In this document: positions 52,919-62,003 of the stretch, in pieces
Layout: every line of letters begins with the position of its first letter
Numbering within the stretch: position 1 is the stretch's first letter
Source: an uncultured Verrucomicrobia subdivision 3 bacterium
GTDB lineage: Bacteria > Verrucomicrobiota > Verrucomicrobiia > Limisphaerales > UBA11358
NCBI GenBank assembly: GCA_903858275.1
Contig: CAIOIC010000132.1
Location: forward strand, 1-64,000
Reading direction: 5' to 3'
Length of the DNA: 64,000 nt
Notes under the pieces: generated by a model
Told to the model about the DNA's origin: nothing
Databases searched by the model: none
Seen by the model: only the letters and a program-made list of their open reading frames with translations
Position numbers and translations under genes: made by a program

Positions 52919-53722
52919 TCAGGAACTCGCGCTGGTGTAGCGGCGGAGGGAGATGCGCCAGAACCATTCCGCCACCGCCGCCCAAAAGACACCGACGCCC
53001 AGCAGCACCAACCAGGCGGAGGGGGAATTGATTTTATCCGCCAATACCCGGGTGGGGACGTTGCTCACCAGCAGCACCGGGAGCGCAAAGGTAAACACCG
53101 CCTTAAACGCGCCCCGGAACGCCTCGTCCGGCATCCGCGCGATGTTGAAGAGGTTGTAATAACCCCAGACGATGCCCTGGGCCCGCACCGTCCAGAAACA
53201 GATTGTGGCGAGGATGAACATGAGCGAGTAGTGAATCAAGATTCCCACCAGGCACAGGGCGCCGAAGCCGGCGAACTGCCCGGCGGTCGGATGCAGATTT
53301 AATTTACCCGCCGCGAACACCATCACGCCCACGGCCAATAGCGCATTCACAAAGGCGCCAAGATCCACAACGCGGAATGAGACCAGAAAACGCGTATTGA
53401 CCGGCAACAACAGGAAAAAATCCATTTTTCCCGTGCGGACCAGTTCGGAAAGATTGGTGCAGTTGGTCAGAAAGAACGCCTGATAAAGCTGCTGGATGAA
53501 ATTGCTCACGCCAACCAGGAACACCATCTGCCATTTTGTCCACGAGCCGACCGCGTCCGTCTGTGAAAAGATGACGGAGACAAAGCAGATTTGCAGGCCG
53601 AACCAGAGCAGCTCCACCACAATCCACAGGATGAAGTTGCCCTTGAACCCCATTTCGCGCGACACGGAATTTTTCCATAGCGCGGCGTAGAGGGCGAGAT
53701 AACGCTTGATATTCGCGGTCAC
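52919..53722 (-). CDS. ABC-2 type transport permease
   Basis: The 267-residue membrane protein has six or so hydrophobic segments in the ABC-2 arrangement, with NCTNLSELVRTGKMDFFLLLPVNTRFLVSFR in the middle; the G-x-D-F-x-L-P-V phrase is common to DUF990-type permeases. The C-terminus is basic and short. Such proteins pair with an ATPase to export drugs, lipids or polysaccharides. Here no ABC ATPase is seen nearby. The neighbour on its left is the convergent TlpA gene and on its right a small membrane protein and a second permease, all transcribed together. Confidence 0.85.
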   Translation of the reverse strand: MTANIKRYLALYAALWKNSVSREMGFKGNFILWIVVELLWFGLQICFVSVIFSQTDAVGSWTKWQMVFLVGVSNFIQQLYQAFFLTNCTNLSELVRTGKMDFFLLLPVNTRFLVSFRVVDLGAFVNALLAVGVMVFAAGKLNLHPTAGQFAGFGALCLVGILIHYSLMFILATICFWTVRAQGIVWGYYNLFNIARMPDEAFRGAFKAVFTFALPVLLVSNVPTRVLADKINSPSAWLVLLGVGVFWAAVAEWFWRISLRRYTSASS

Positions 53723-53786
53723 GGTAATCGGTGTAAAACATTGAGCCGCCAGCGGAGGGCTGTCCAGATCGCACGAAGGGCGAGAA

Positions 53787-53957
53787 TCATTTGATCCGGT
53801 TCATCAGCTTCATCACCTTCCAGATAATGACCCCCACCACCAGACTCACCGCCATCACGGACAGCATGATTTTTACGCTGCGACTGCGTTCCCAGTCCTG
53901 CTGACGCGGGAAAAAAATCTTTCCAATCAAATTAAACAGCCACAGCATTTGAGACAT
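53787..53957 (-). CDS. small single-pass membrane protein, unknown function
   Basis: The track gives 65 residues; the ATG at 53957 (MSQMLWLFNLIGKIFFP) gives 56 and removes an upstream stretch with no obvious function. It is a short basic protein with one membrane helix (SVKIMLSVMAVSLVVGVIIWKV). It is located between two ABC-2 permease genes in the same direction with gaps of 64 and about 56 bases, so it could be an accessory subunit. It has no recognised family, and coding confidence is modest because of size. Confidence 0.5.
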   Translation of the reverse strand: MSQMLWLFNLIGKIFFPRQQDWERSRSVKIMLSVMAVSLVVGVIIWKVMKLMNRIK

Positions 53958-54013
53958 TTCGACATAAGAATGCAGACATGACAATCAGAATCAGCTTGCA
54001 TAAACCACACCCT

Positions 54014-54820
54014 TCAGCCGCCAAACGCGGAATAGCGCCTTATCCCCCGCCGCCACATCAGGCGCGCAAAAACATACGCCACCAGCACCCAGAACAGCTG
54101 CATCGCCAGCCCGCGCCACATTTCCGCGCCAGCCGCTTTGCCCAGATAAATGCTGATGGGAAAATAAAGTTGATACGGGAATGGCGTGAGATAGAGAAGC
54201 TGCTTCAGCATCGGCGGCAAAATATCGAGCGGAAACAAATGGCCGCTGGCTAGATATTCAAAGGCAAACAAGATGAAGATGAAGGTGGAGATTTCCAGCA
54301 GCCAAAACGCCAGCATCGCCATGGCGTAGGAAATGAAAAATTGCAGCAGCGCCGTGAGCACCAGCGACAAGGAAAAAACCGCCATGGCTTCAGCGCTCGC
54401 CGGCCACAGCCAGTATCCGCGGAACCCATAGAGGAAGACGGCCAGGGGCCCCACGGCCATCGCGATAAAGGCGATTCGACCGGCAAAGAACAAGCTGAGC
54501 CGATACCAGAGATAATCCACCGGTTTTAAAAGAAATTGGCTGATGTTGCCATCGCGAATATCGGCGGCGATTTGCCAGTCATCTTCATTGACCGCCGTCA
54601 ACACATCCACGACCGCCACCAGCAGATAGTAAAACAACATCTGCGCCTCCGAAAAACCGGAGGCATCCCCCGTTCCGTTGCGGTGGCTGTAAATCGTCCG
54701 CCAGAGCGACAGCATCGCGAACAAGGGGATGAAACCAAACAGCGTCCGGGTCAGATAATTAAACCGATACTGCAAATTATTTTGCAGGCCGATGTTGATG
54801 ACATGGAGGTATTTTTTCAT
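54014..54820 (-). CDS. ABC-2 type transport permease (second)
   Basis: The 268-residue product has an N-terminal segment with NLQYRFNYLTRTLFGFIPLFAML, membrane helices of the ABC-2 class, and a middle motif RDGNISQFLLKPVDYLWYRLSLF that resembles the 'G-x-l-d-x-l-L-k-P' motif of DUF990/COG4587 permeases. Together with the permease at 52919 it would form a heterodimeric channel. The genes upstream and downstream are not ABC ATPases, so the partner must be elsewhere. It runs toward the small protein gene, with 56 bases between it and the chosen start there. Confidence 0.85.
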   Translation of the reverse strand: MKKYLHVINIGLQNNLQYRFNYLTRTLFGFIPLFAMLSLWRTIYSHRNGTGDASGFSEAQMLFYYLLVAVVDVLTAVNEDDWQIAADIRDGNISQFLLKPVDYLWYRLSLFFAGRIAFIAMAVGPLAVFLYGFRGYWLWPASAEAMAVFSLSLVLTALLQFFISYAMAMLAFWLLEISTFIFILFAFEYLASGHLFPLDILPPMLKQLLYLTPFPYQLYFPISIYLGKAAGAEMWRGLAMQLFWVLVAYVFARLMWRRGIRRYSAFGG

Positions 54821-54924
54821 TTCCGCCTACCAGCAATAATTCACCCGCATTGAAATGGCTAAATAAAAATCTGCCCTATGGGCACGCAAACCAAAAGATT
54901 TGATGCTGAGAGCAAGATTTTCAA

Positions 54925-54953
54925 TTGCCTGACAACTGATTGTGAATTAGCAT
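54925..54953 (+). promoter_or_regulatory. candidate glgP promoter
   Basis: TTGCCT is followed after 17 bases by TAGCAT. The predicted start near 54960 leaves a 44-base leader to the ATG at 55004. Confidence 0.45.
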
Positions 54954-54986
54954 TGGAAATCGTCGACATAAAGTCGGCCCCTAATT

Positions 54987-54994
54987 AAGGAGAA
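54987..54994 (+). promoter_or_regulatory. strong Shine-Dalgarno site of glgP
   Basis: AAGGAGAA, nine bases before the ATG at 55004, is the clearest ribosome binding site in the window, where most genes have weak ones. It suggests high expression of the phosphorylase. Confidence 0.75.
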
Positions 54995-55003
54995 CTTTTA
55001 CAC

Positions 55004-57184
55004 ATGAAGAAACCTCTCACCGGCGCAGAAGTGAATGAATTGATTACCGGCCTAAACAAATTGTCCCGCAATCTCTGGTGGACGTGGAATCAGGAGGCTC
55101 AAGACATCTTTCAACGACTCTCGCCGCGCGGGTGGATGAACCTCTACCACAACGCCGTGGCCGTGCTGCACGAGGTGTCGGAATACGAACTGCGCGTGCA
55201 CTTGCAGGACAGCGAATTCTCGGACCGCGTCCGCGCCGTGCTCAAGGATTTCGAAAATTATTTAAGCGAACAGAACACCTGGGGCCACAAACACGCGCCG
55301 CAGCTGCACAAAAATCCGGTGGCGTATTTCTCAGCGGAGTTTGGCTTCCACGAATCACTCCCCATCGCCGCCGGCGGCCTCGGCATGCTGGCCGGCGACC
55401 ACACCAAATCCGCCAGCGACCTCGGCTTGGGGTTTGTCGGCGTGGGCTTATTCTACCGCGAAGGTTATTTCCAGCAGGCCATTGATTCAAACAACTGGCA
55501 GACGGAATATTATAATCCCGTGGATCCGAAAAACGTGCCGGTGGAACCCTTGCGGGATGCCGACGGCGAACGCCTCGTCTGCAGCGTGGAAATCGGTTTG
55601 AACGTCGTGGACTTCCAGGTCTGGCGGGTCAATGTCGGCCGCGTGCCGGTGTATTTGCTCGACACCAACCTGCCCGCGAACGAGCAACATTTTCGCGACC
55701 TGACCTGCCGCGTCTATGGCGGCGACAGCACCACGCGCATCATGCAGGAAATCCTCCTGGGCATCGGCGGCGTGCGACTATTGCGCGCCCTGGGACTCGC
55801 GCCCTCCACGTTCCACATGAACGAGGGTCACGCCGCTTTCCTCACGCTGGAACTGATCCGCGAAAAAATGGCGACCGGGAAATCTTTTGCTGAAGCGCAG
55901 GCGCTGACCAAGCCGGAATCTATTTTCACCACGCACACGCCGGTTGAAGCCGGACATGACCGGTTCAGCCCCGACCTGATGAACTACGCCATGCAGCGGT
56001 TCTGCACCCAGCTAACCGTGCCGTTCAAAGAATTGCTCGCGTTGGGCCGCGTGAAGGCGGGCGATGAACACGAGCTATTTTGCATGACCGTCCTGGCGCT
56101 GAAACTTTCCCGCTCCGCCAACGCGGTCAGCGAACTTCACGGCCAGGTGAGCCGCCAGATGTGGCAGCACCTTTACAACGTCCCGGAAAAAGACGTTCCC
56201 ATCGGCCACATCACCAATGGCATTCACCTGCTCGGCTGGATGAAAGGCTCCGTCCGTCATTTCTGGCGCCGAAAACTCACCGACAATAAAAACGGCGAAG
56301 CCAAATTTTTCCGCGAAAAATTTGGCGAAGACTGGGCCTCCGCCATCAATCATGCCTCGTTCTGGGAAAAGATGACCGACCCGGCTTTCGTTACCGACGA
56401 GGAAATTTGGGCCTTGCGTTACAAGCTACGCCGCGAGCTGATCGAATTTGCCCGCCGCCGGCTGCTGCTCCAGAACCAGCGCATGACGCAAGGCGATTTC
56501 ATCCGCTTCGACCACCTGCTGAATCCCGACGCGTTGACCATCGGCTTCGCCCGCCGTTTTGCCACCTACAAACGCGCGCCGCTGGTTTTCCAGCAGTTTG
56601 AAAACATTCTAAAACTCGTCCACGAAAAGCATCGCCCCGTGCAATTCGTATTTGCCGGCAAGGCGCACCCGCGCGACGACGAAGGCAAGCGCTTCATCCA
56701 GCAGATCATTCATTTGAGCAAGCACAGCGAACTCGCCGGCCACCTTGTATTTCTGGAAAACTATGACGTCCACGTCGCCCGGCAAATGGTGGCCGGCTGC
56801 GACATCTGGCTGAACAACCCGCGCCGTCCGCTCGAAGCCTCCGGCACCAGCGGCATGAAGGCGAGCTGCCACGGCTGCATGGGATTGAGCATCATGGACG
56901 GCTGGTGGCGCGAAGGCTACGACGGCCAGAACGGATTCTCCATCGGTGAAGACTCGCATCCCGACAACATCGAGGAGCAGGACCGCGTGGACAGCGCCAA
57001 CCTTTACAAGACGCTCACCCAGCAGGTTGTGCCGATGTTCTTCAACCGCGACGTGAACGGCATTCCGCGCGAATGGATCAAGCGCATCCGCCACGGCATG
57101 GCCACGCTCGTGCCACAGTTCACCACCGACCGCATGGTCAAGGAATACACCAACAAATACTATTCCTATTGGGGAAAGAAATAA
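55004..57184 (+). CDS. glgP: alpha-glucan (glycogen/starch) phosphorylase
   Basis: The 726-residue GT35 enzyme starts with a DUF3417-like helix (LNKLSRNLWWTWNQEAQDIFQRL). It carries YFSAEFGFHESLPIAAGGLGMLAGDHTKSASDLG and the pyridoxal-phosphate lysine in RRPLEASGTSGMKASCHGCMGLSI near residue 612. The nearby NHASFWEKM and FARRFATYKRAPL blocks bind phosphate and glucan. This short subfamily, about 100 residues below the classic enzyme, occurs in many bacteria. It releases glucose 1-phosphate from stored glucan. It stands alone on the plus strand between the ABC-2 permeases and the LamG protein; no other glycogen gene is near. Confidence 0.93.
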   Translation: MKKPLTGAEVNELITGLNKLSRNLWWTWNQEAQDIFQRLSPRGWMNLYHNAVAVLHEVSEYELRVHLQDSEFSDRVRAVLKDFENYLSEQNTWGHKHAPQLHKNPVAYFSAEFGFHESLPIAAGGLGMLAGDHTKSASDLGLGFVGVGLFYREGYFQQAIDSNNWQTEYYNPVDPKNVPVEPLRDADGERLVCSVEIGLNVVDFQVWRVNVGRVPVYLLDTNLPANEQHFRDLTCRVYGGDSTTRIMQEILLGIGGVRLLRALGLAPSTFHMNEGHAAFLTLELIREKMATGKSFAEAQALTKPESIFTTHTPVEAGHDRFSPDLMNYAMQRFCTQLTVPFKELLALGRVKAGDEHELFCMTVLALKLSRSANAVSELHGQVSRQMWQHLYNVPEKDVPIGHITNGIHLLGWMKGSVRHFWRRKLTDNKNGEAKFFREKFGEDWASAINHASFWEKMTDPAFVTDEEIWALRYKLRRELIEFARRRLLLQNQRMTQGDFIRFDHLLNPDALTIGFARRFATYKRAPLVFQQFENILKLVHEKHRPVQFVFAGKAHPRDDEGKRFIQQIIHLSKHSELAGHLVFLENYDVHVARQMVAGCDIWLNNPRRPLEASGTSGMKASCHGCMGLSIMDGWWREGYDGQNGFSIGEDSHPDNIEEQDRVDSANLYKTLTQQVVPMFFNRDVNGIPREWIKRIRHGMATLVPQFTTDRMVKEYTNKYYSYWGKK

Positions 57185-57564
57185 CTAGTGAACAAATCAG
57201 GCAGGGGCAAGCGATGAATGGTCGAAGCCGCCAAGCAATCACAAAGTGAAATATCGGCCAGAGCGAATAGGCAAAAGCGAACCGCGCCGCCCAACTATTT
57301 AAGTTTAAGCGGCAGCACCGAGCTAAACAAATAAGTGAATGGTCTCGACCTCGACCGGATACAACGGGTCAGACCCGTTCCGGCCAGGATTTTTGCGTGG
57401 CGCCCTGTCATAAATTGGTTCACGGCAGCGTTGTTCATAAGTTTGCAGATAAAGGCCCGCACCAATGTCCGATTCAGGACCCTTTTCCATTGCCAGCTTC
57501 ATCCCCGACTCAAAAAATAACAGCATCCAACAACCTGCAACCCACGGCCGGCCGAACTGGAAAA
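57185..57564. other. intergenic stretch with a small palindrome
   Basis: About 380 bases without a supported gene. AACGGGTCAGACCCGTT at 57363-57379 is a near-perfect 17-base palindrome, too tight for a stem-loop terminator; it could be a dimer binding site. The ORFs 57335-57520, 57397-57741 and 57465-57659 are not supported by composition or homology. Confidence 0.45.
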
Positions 57565-60500
57565 CTACCGCATCCGGACCCGATAGAAGCAGCTGCCCAG
57601 ATTTGCCGCGCTCGTGTCCTGCAGAGTGGCAGTGGTGTTCTGCGGCTGGAAAACGCTGATGGTTTGCCAGTCATTGATGCCAAGTTGGGTGGCGCGGATC
57701 AGTTCATTGGTGAACCCCGGCGTGAGGTTGGTCACCGTTAACTCAACCGTGTTCTGCGTACGCTTTACTTGATTGATTGTCGGCGGCAAAACCAGCGGCG
57801 TGTCACGCTGCAGGATAATGCCGTCCATGGGCGGCAAAAGAACGCCGGCGGCGGGCTGCCCGTCGTTGTAACGGGCGGCGGAAGTGACATGCACGGCATC
57901 CGCCACGCAAATCCCCATGGTGTTGGTTATCCGCACGAAGGTGGCGTTGGAGGCGGCGAGCGGCAGGGTCGCCAGCGGGTGCCATTGATCCCCGCCGGTG
58001 GACTGATCCAAGTTAGTCATCGCCACCACCACCCCACCGGAGACGATTGCAAAGCTGGCGCTGTGCGTCCAGTTAGTGGCGGCGGCGGCGGCCGGCCACC
58101 AGGCGGAGAGGGTGTAAATGTCATCCGCTGCGATCGGCACCGCCCACTGCGCCTCGCCGGTCGCGCTCGTCCGCACCTGCGTCGTTCCCGCCCATCCGTG
58201 ATAGAACGGGCCGATGGCCGTCCAATTACCGCTGTCAAAGGGGGTGTTGGTCCAGATGCCGGTGGTGCTGAAGCTGGCATCGGTGTTGTCGAGGATGAAT
58301 TCGTAGCGCGGCGCCTGCGTTCCGGCCAGCCGTCGCAAGCCCGGCTCGAGCGCCACCGACTGGGTTTGCCGCGACGCGTTAAGCAGAGCGATGCCGCGAT
58401 TGAAATCGCGCCGGTAAACATCGGCCGGATGCACCTGCAGCCGCACGTCATCCAACCAGACCGTGCTGTTGGTGGCGCCCACAAAAAACTGGATGCGAGC
58501 GTCGGCCACCGTTTCATTGGCCATAAAAGTCGCCGTGTATTCCTGCCAGTTCGTGGTGAGATTGACTTTCTGCGACAGGCCATAATTCCGCCAGTCGGCG
58601 CTGCCTTTTTGCGAACTCAACGTGATGGCGCGCGGGACGCTGCTCCGCGCATAAAAAATCATATCGTAGGTGGTTCCCTTGACCAGCAAACGATTCCATT
58701 GGGACAGATCAAGATGCCAGTCCGTGCCATCGGAATAGGTGATGTCCAGGCGGGCGCAGGCGGTGCCGGCGGCGGCACCGGCCGTGGCCCGCGTGACGGT
58801 GGCGGTGGCAGCACCGGATTTCCCCAGCCGCCAGGGATCGACGATGGAGCTTTCAAAACTGCCGTTGACGAGGCTATTCGTGGGGTTGAATCCGGCCAAC
58901 TCCACACGCCGCATCGGCCCCAGGGGATAGCCGAGATTGAAATCCAGCTCGTCATACCACCAGAAGTTGCCGTGCCAGGTATCACCATACTCTTGCGCGA
59001 AGTAGCCGTCGCCCATCAGCGCGGTGGCCAGCCCGAAACGCACCCAGGGATAATAGGTGCGGGCAAACTCCAAAGTCGCCGCCGGAATCTGCTGGATCGG
59101 CGAATAGCCGTAGCCATAGGCAATCTGGTCGGTGGGCGAGGATTCAATCATCACCGTCACCGGCTGGACGGCCTGACTGAACCAGGTCTGGTATTCCGTC
59201 GCAAAGCTGCTGTAACCCAATTTCCCCTCGATGACATCGGCGGTGCGGAACCCGAAACTGATTCCGTTGAACAGGTCCGCAATACCGGGCTCGGTGATGT
59301 TCAAGGAATGCCCGCTCACGATGGCGTAGGGCATGAGCTGGCGGAAGGTTTGGATTTCATGGAACACCCCGGCTTTCCAGGCGGCGTCCAGCACGGCCGG
59401 GTCGTCGGGAATGCCGTCTTCGTTCGCGTCCAGCGCCACCGGGTTGCCGTAGATGTCGTGGTTCTGCCACGACTGCGTGGTCATCACGTTGTCGAAAAAT
59501 ACGCCGTCGGCCATCATGCCGGAATCAAGCATGGTCTGGTAGGCAAACTGCGCCTGATATTCCGCCACGTAATTCTTGGTCAGGTTCAGCCGGTATGACC
59601 CCGGCCACACTTCAACGCGACTGCCGTTGGTGCCCTTGAGATAATAGTCATCCGGCAGGCCGCTGTTTTCGACGCAGTTGATTGAAGTCAGGATGCGGAT
59701 GTGCGGGTTCAGCAGGCGCAGGCTGCGGATGGTGCCGGGCGGCAGAGCCACACCCAGCCAAAGGTCCACTTTGGCGCAGTTGGTCAGCCCGCTGGCCTGC
59801 CATTGCGACCATCCCCACAGGTTGCCCGTGCGCGGATAAGGCGGGTTCGCCTCCGAATAAGCGCGATACTGGAGGTGGATCGGGTAATCGGGATAGCTGG
59901 CGCAGCGCAGATAGATGTCGTTCACCACGTTTGGATCCGTGCTTAGGCCGGTAATCCGCGTTTGATGATTGGTCGTGCCCGCCCCCTGGCTGAACGGGGT
60001 CATCCGGGCATAAGCCAGCGGCTGGCCGAGCGCATAGGCGCAAGTGCCGGGAAGCACGGTCTGGACCGAGAGATCCAACTGCGTGGTTCCCGGCGGCAGG
60101 ATGGTGCTGGGCGGCTGCGGATTGATGATGGGAATCCCTGGGTAGATTGAAGGCGCGCTTTGGCAAACCGGTCCCGTCTGCGCCGGCGTGACCGGGGTGT
60201 ATTCAAATACCAGCGAATCGCCCGGTGAGATATTGGTGGCAGACAGCCAGACCTCGTTAGGCTCCATGGCACTGGACCGGTTCACTCGCGCCTTCAACTC
60301 CGCCGCGTCCGTCACCCGGCTGGAAATCCTCACCGCATCAAGATAATAATGCGCGTTCGTGCCACTAAGATTGCCGCCAATGCTAAACACTGCGCCATCC
60401 CCGGCCGGCATCCAATAATGGCCCTCGTTGTTTTCCGCCACCTTCACGCCATCCACATAAAAGCGCATGAAATTTTGCGGCGCGGAAAAAGTGAAGGCCA

Positions 60501-61113
60501 GGTGATGCCACTCGCCCGCCACCCAGGTTTGCATGTAGCCCCCGCCGCCATAGGCGCTTTCCCATTGGTTGCTGACGCTGCCGCCCGCATTGATGATTCC
60601 TGTCCCTTTGGACTGGTTGATCCGCATATAGTCGCTGGTGCCGGCGCTCTTATAATGAAACAGCGTGTGATCCTGGTTGGTGTAAATGACGTTGGTTCCG
60701 TCCGCGCGCAGCGCCACCCACATCTCAATCGTTCCTTGATCCAGGTGCAGGTTGTTGGTGCGCGAATATTGCAGCTTGCCCGCCGCCGGCAGGGCCAGGC
60801 CGGAAGCCCATTTGCCGGCGGCATATTGCAGGGCTGGCGCAGTGCCGGGCGTTTCCCCGTTTGCCCCGTTGACGGTGGCATCGAAATTCAGCAGCAAATC
60901 TTCACCCACCAACCCTGAAGCAAAGCTCGCCCCGTTGGTAAGCCAGCAGTAGGCGCTGCCGGATTCGGTGCCGCCGTAAAATAGTGAGCTGCCTATGAAG
61001 TAACCGGAAGTGAATGAAAGCTTGGCCTGGTCGCATGTTGGCGACGCGGCCTGGCCAAGCAGTGAAGACAGCCCGATGGCGATTAATGCAAATATGGGTC
61101 TGACTGAATTCAC
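57565..61113 (-). CDS. secreted LamG / putative glycosidase / CBM / golvesin-type protein
   Basis: The 1182-residue protein has a signal peptide (MNSVRPIFALIAIGLSSLLGQA) and a LamG-like jelly roll (about residues 60-290; GTIEMWVALRADGTN and WHHLAFTFSAPQNFMRFYVDGVKV). A putative glycoside hydrolase-like barrel follows (about 330-750; GMMADGVFFDNV and YPWVRFGLATALMGDGYFAQEYG), similar to the hypothetical GHL15 type. A CBM4_9-like domain (about 780-895, NGSFESSIVDPWRL) comes next, and a golvesin C-terminal-like domain ends in ICVADAVHVTS. It should be an extracellular polysaccharide-degrading or -binding protein; the substrate is unknown. ORF 57769-59598 is its antisense shadow. Confidence 0.8.
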   Translation of the reverse strand: MNSVRPIFALIAIGLSSLLGQAASPTCDQAKLSFTSGYFIGSSLFYGGTESGSAYCWLTNGASFASGLVGEDLLLNFDATVNGANGETPGTAPALQYAAGKWASGLALPAAGKLQYSRTNNLHLDQGTIEMWVALRADGTNVIYTNQDHTLFHYKSAGTSDYMRINQSKGTGIINAGGSVSNQWESAYGGGGYMQTWVAGEWHHLAFTFSAPQNFMRFYVDGVKVAENNEGHYWMPAGDGAVFSIGGNLSGTNAHYYLDAVRISSRVTDAAELKARVNRSSAMEPNEVWLSATNISPGDSLVFEYTPVTPAQTGPVCQSAPSIYPGIPIINPQPPSTILPPGTTQLDLSVQTVLPGTCAYALGQPLAYARMTPFSQGAGTTNHQTRITGLSTDPNVVNDIYLRCASYPDYPIHLQYRAYSEANPPYPRTGNLWGWSQWQASGLTNCAKVDLWLGVALPPGTIRSLRLLNPHIRILTSINCVENSGLPDDYYLKGTNGSRVEVWPGSYRLNLTKNYVAEYQAQFAYQTMLDSGMMADGVFFDNVMTTQSWQNHDIYGNPVALDANEDGIPDDPAVLDAAWKAGVFHEIQTFRQLMPYAIVSGHSLNITEPGIADLFNGISFGFRTADVIEGKLGYSSFATEYQTWFSQAVQPVTVMIESSPTDQIAYGYGYSPIQQIPAATLEFARTYYPWVRFGLATALMGDGYFAQEYGDTWHGNFWWYDELDFNLGYPLGPMRRVELAGFNPTNSLVNGSFESSIVDPWRLGKSGAATATVTRATAGAAAGTACARLDITYSDGTDWHLDLSQWNRLLVKGTTYDMIFYARSSVPRAITLSSQKGSADWRNYGLSQKVNLTTNWQEYTATFMANETVADARIQFFVGATNSTVWLDDVRLQVHPADVYRRDFNRGIALLNASRQTQSVALEPGLRRLAGTQAPRYEFILDNTDASFSTTGIWTNTPFDSGNWTAIGPFYHGWAGTTQVRTSATGEAQWAVPIAADDIYTLSAWWPAAAAATNWTHSASFAIVSGGVVVAMTNLDQSTGGDQWHPLATLPLAASNATFVRITNTMGICVADAVHVTSAARYNDGQPAAGVLLPPMDGIILQRDTPLVLPPTINQVKRTQNTVELTVTNLTPGFTNELIRATQLGINDWQTISVFQPQNTTATLQDTSAANLGSCFYRVRMR

Positions 61114-61212
61114 TTTTTCAGTTCAGTCCACGAGTTATTTTGGGACATGGTGAAGTTTATATTGCTGTTTGCTCTTTGTCCATTACCGGCATCTTCCGAG
61201 GTTAACAAAAAG

Positions 61213-61926
61213 CTACCTTAACCGCTTGGCATGCTGTTTGAGCCATCGTTCCGCCACCGGATAATCGGGACACAAACGTTCCACCTCCCGCCAGAACAGG
61301 TCCGAATGATTCATCTGCCGGCGATGGGACAGCTCATGCAGGATGATGTAATCGCGCACAAAATCCGGCGCCTGGATCAATCGCCAGTTCAATGAAATTG
61401 TTCCCCGCCGCGAACAGGATCCCCAACGGGTTTTCTGGTTCCGGACGGAAACCCGAGTCACCTCAACGCCATGCTCTGCTGCCAAATCCATGACCCGCGC
61501 CGGAAGCACTTGAGTGGCAAGCTGGCGAAGATGCTGTTGAATCGCCGGACGCAAATCCGCCGCCGCCTCAGAATCTTTGATCCGCTCCGAGCCGAACCGA
61601 ATCTGAGCGTCTACAACTTCAATTTCAACCAACTCACCGCGAAAATAAATTTTGGTTCCATTGTTCCAGGCCAACGGGGTATTGGGCTGGTCTGCCAGCC
61701 GTTGAAATTGTTGCTCCAGCCAATCAATGTTCCGGTTTACGAAATCTCGGGCTGCTGAAATTGAACCGCTTCCCGGGATTGTGACCCGGGCAATGCCATC
61801 CTGCCGCAAGCGCAAAAGATAACGTCGGGCTCTCGGCTGATGCACAAACAACAGCGGCACGGATCTGGAACCGACTTGCAACTGGTCGGGCTGGGGTTCG
61901 ATTGGCTTGAAGAATCGGGCGAACAC
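61213..61926 (-). CDS. YgjP/SprT-like metallopeptidase domain protein
   Basis: The 237-residue product has an N-terminal strand-rich segment (YLLRLRQDGIARVTIPGSGSISAARDFVNRN). The YgjP/DUF45 core carries the metal-binding HELSHRRQMNHSDLFWREVERLCPDY (H-E-x-x-H, third ligand His about ten residues on), preceded by KTRWGSCSRRGTISLNWRLIQAP, a very conserved run in this family. These proteins are zinc metallopeptidase-like and of unsettled substrate, often cytoplasmic. It lies about 100 bases from the LamG gene and 78 from the SGNH gene. Confidence 0.9.
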   Translation of the reverse strand: MFARFFKPIEPQPDQLQVGSRSVPLLFVHQPRARRYLLRLRQDGIARVTIPGSGSISAARDFVNRNIDWLEQQFQRLADQPNTPLAWNNGTKIYFRGELVEIEVVDAQIRFGSERIKDSEAAADLRPAIQQHLRQLATQVLPARVMDLAAEHGVEVTRVSVRNQKTRWGSCSRRGTISLNWRLIQAPDFVRDYIILHELSHRRQMNHSDLFWREVERLCPDYPVAERWLKQHAKRLR

Positions 61927-62003
61927 AATAATGGCAACTCAAACTGACCTAGTTTTAACACCCAGCCGCCGCATAAATTGTATGCGCCTGGCGGACTATC
62001 CGC

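Noticed and set aside
57769-59598. 609-residue ORF on the plus strand
   Set aside because: It is antisense to the LamG/golvesin protein, rich in Arg, Gly and His, and has no domain; the minus-strand frame has clear domains and a signal peptide.
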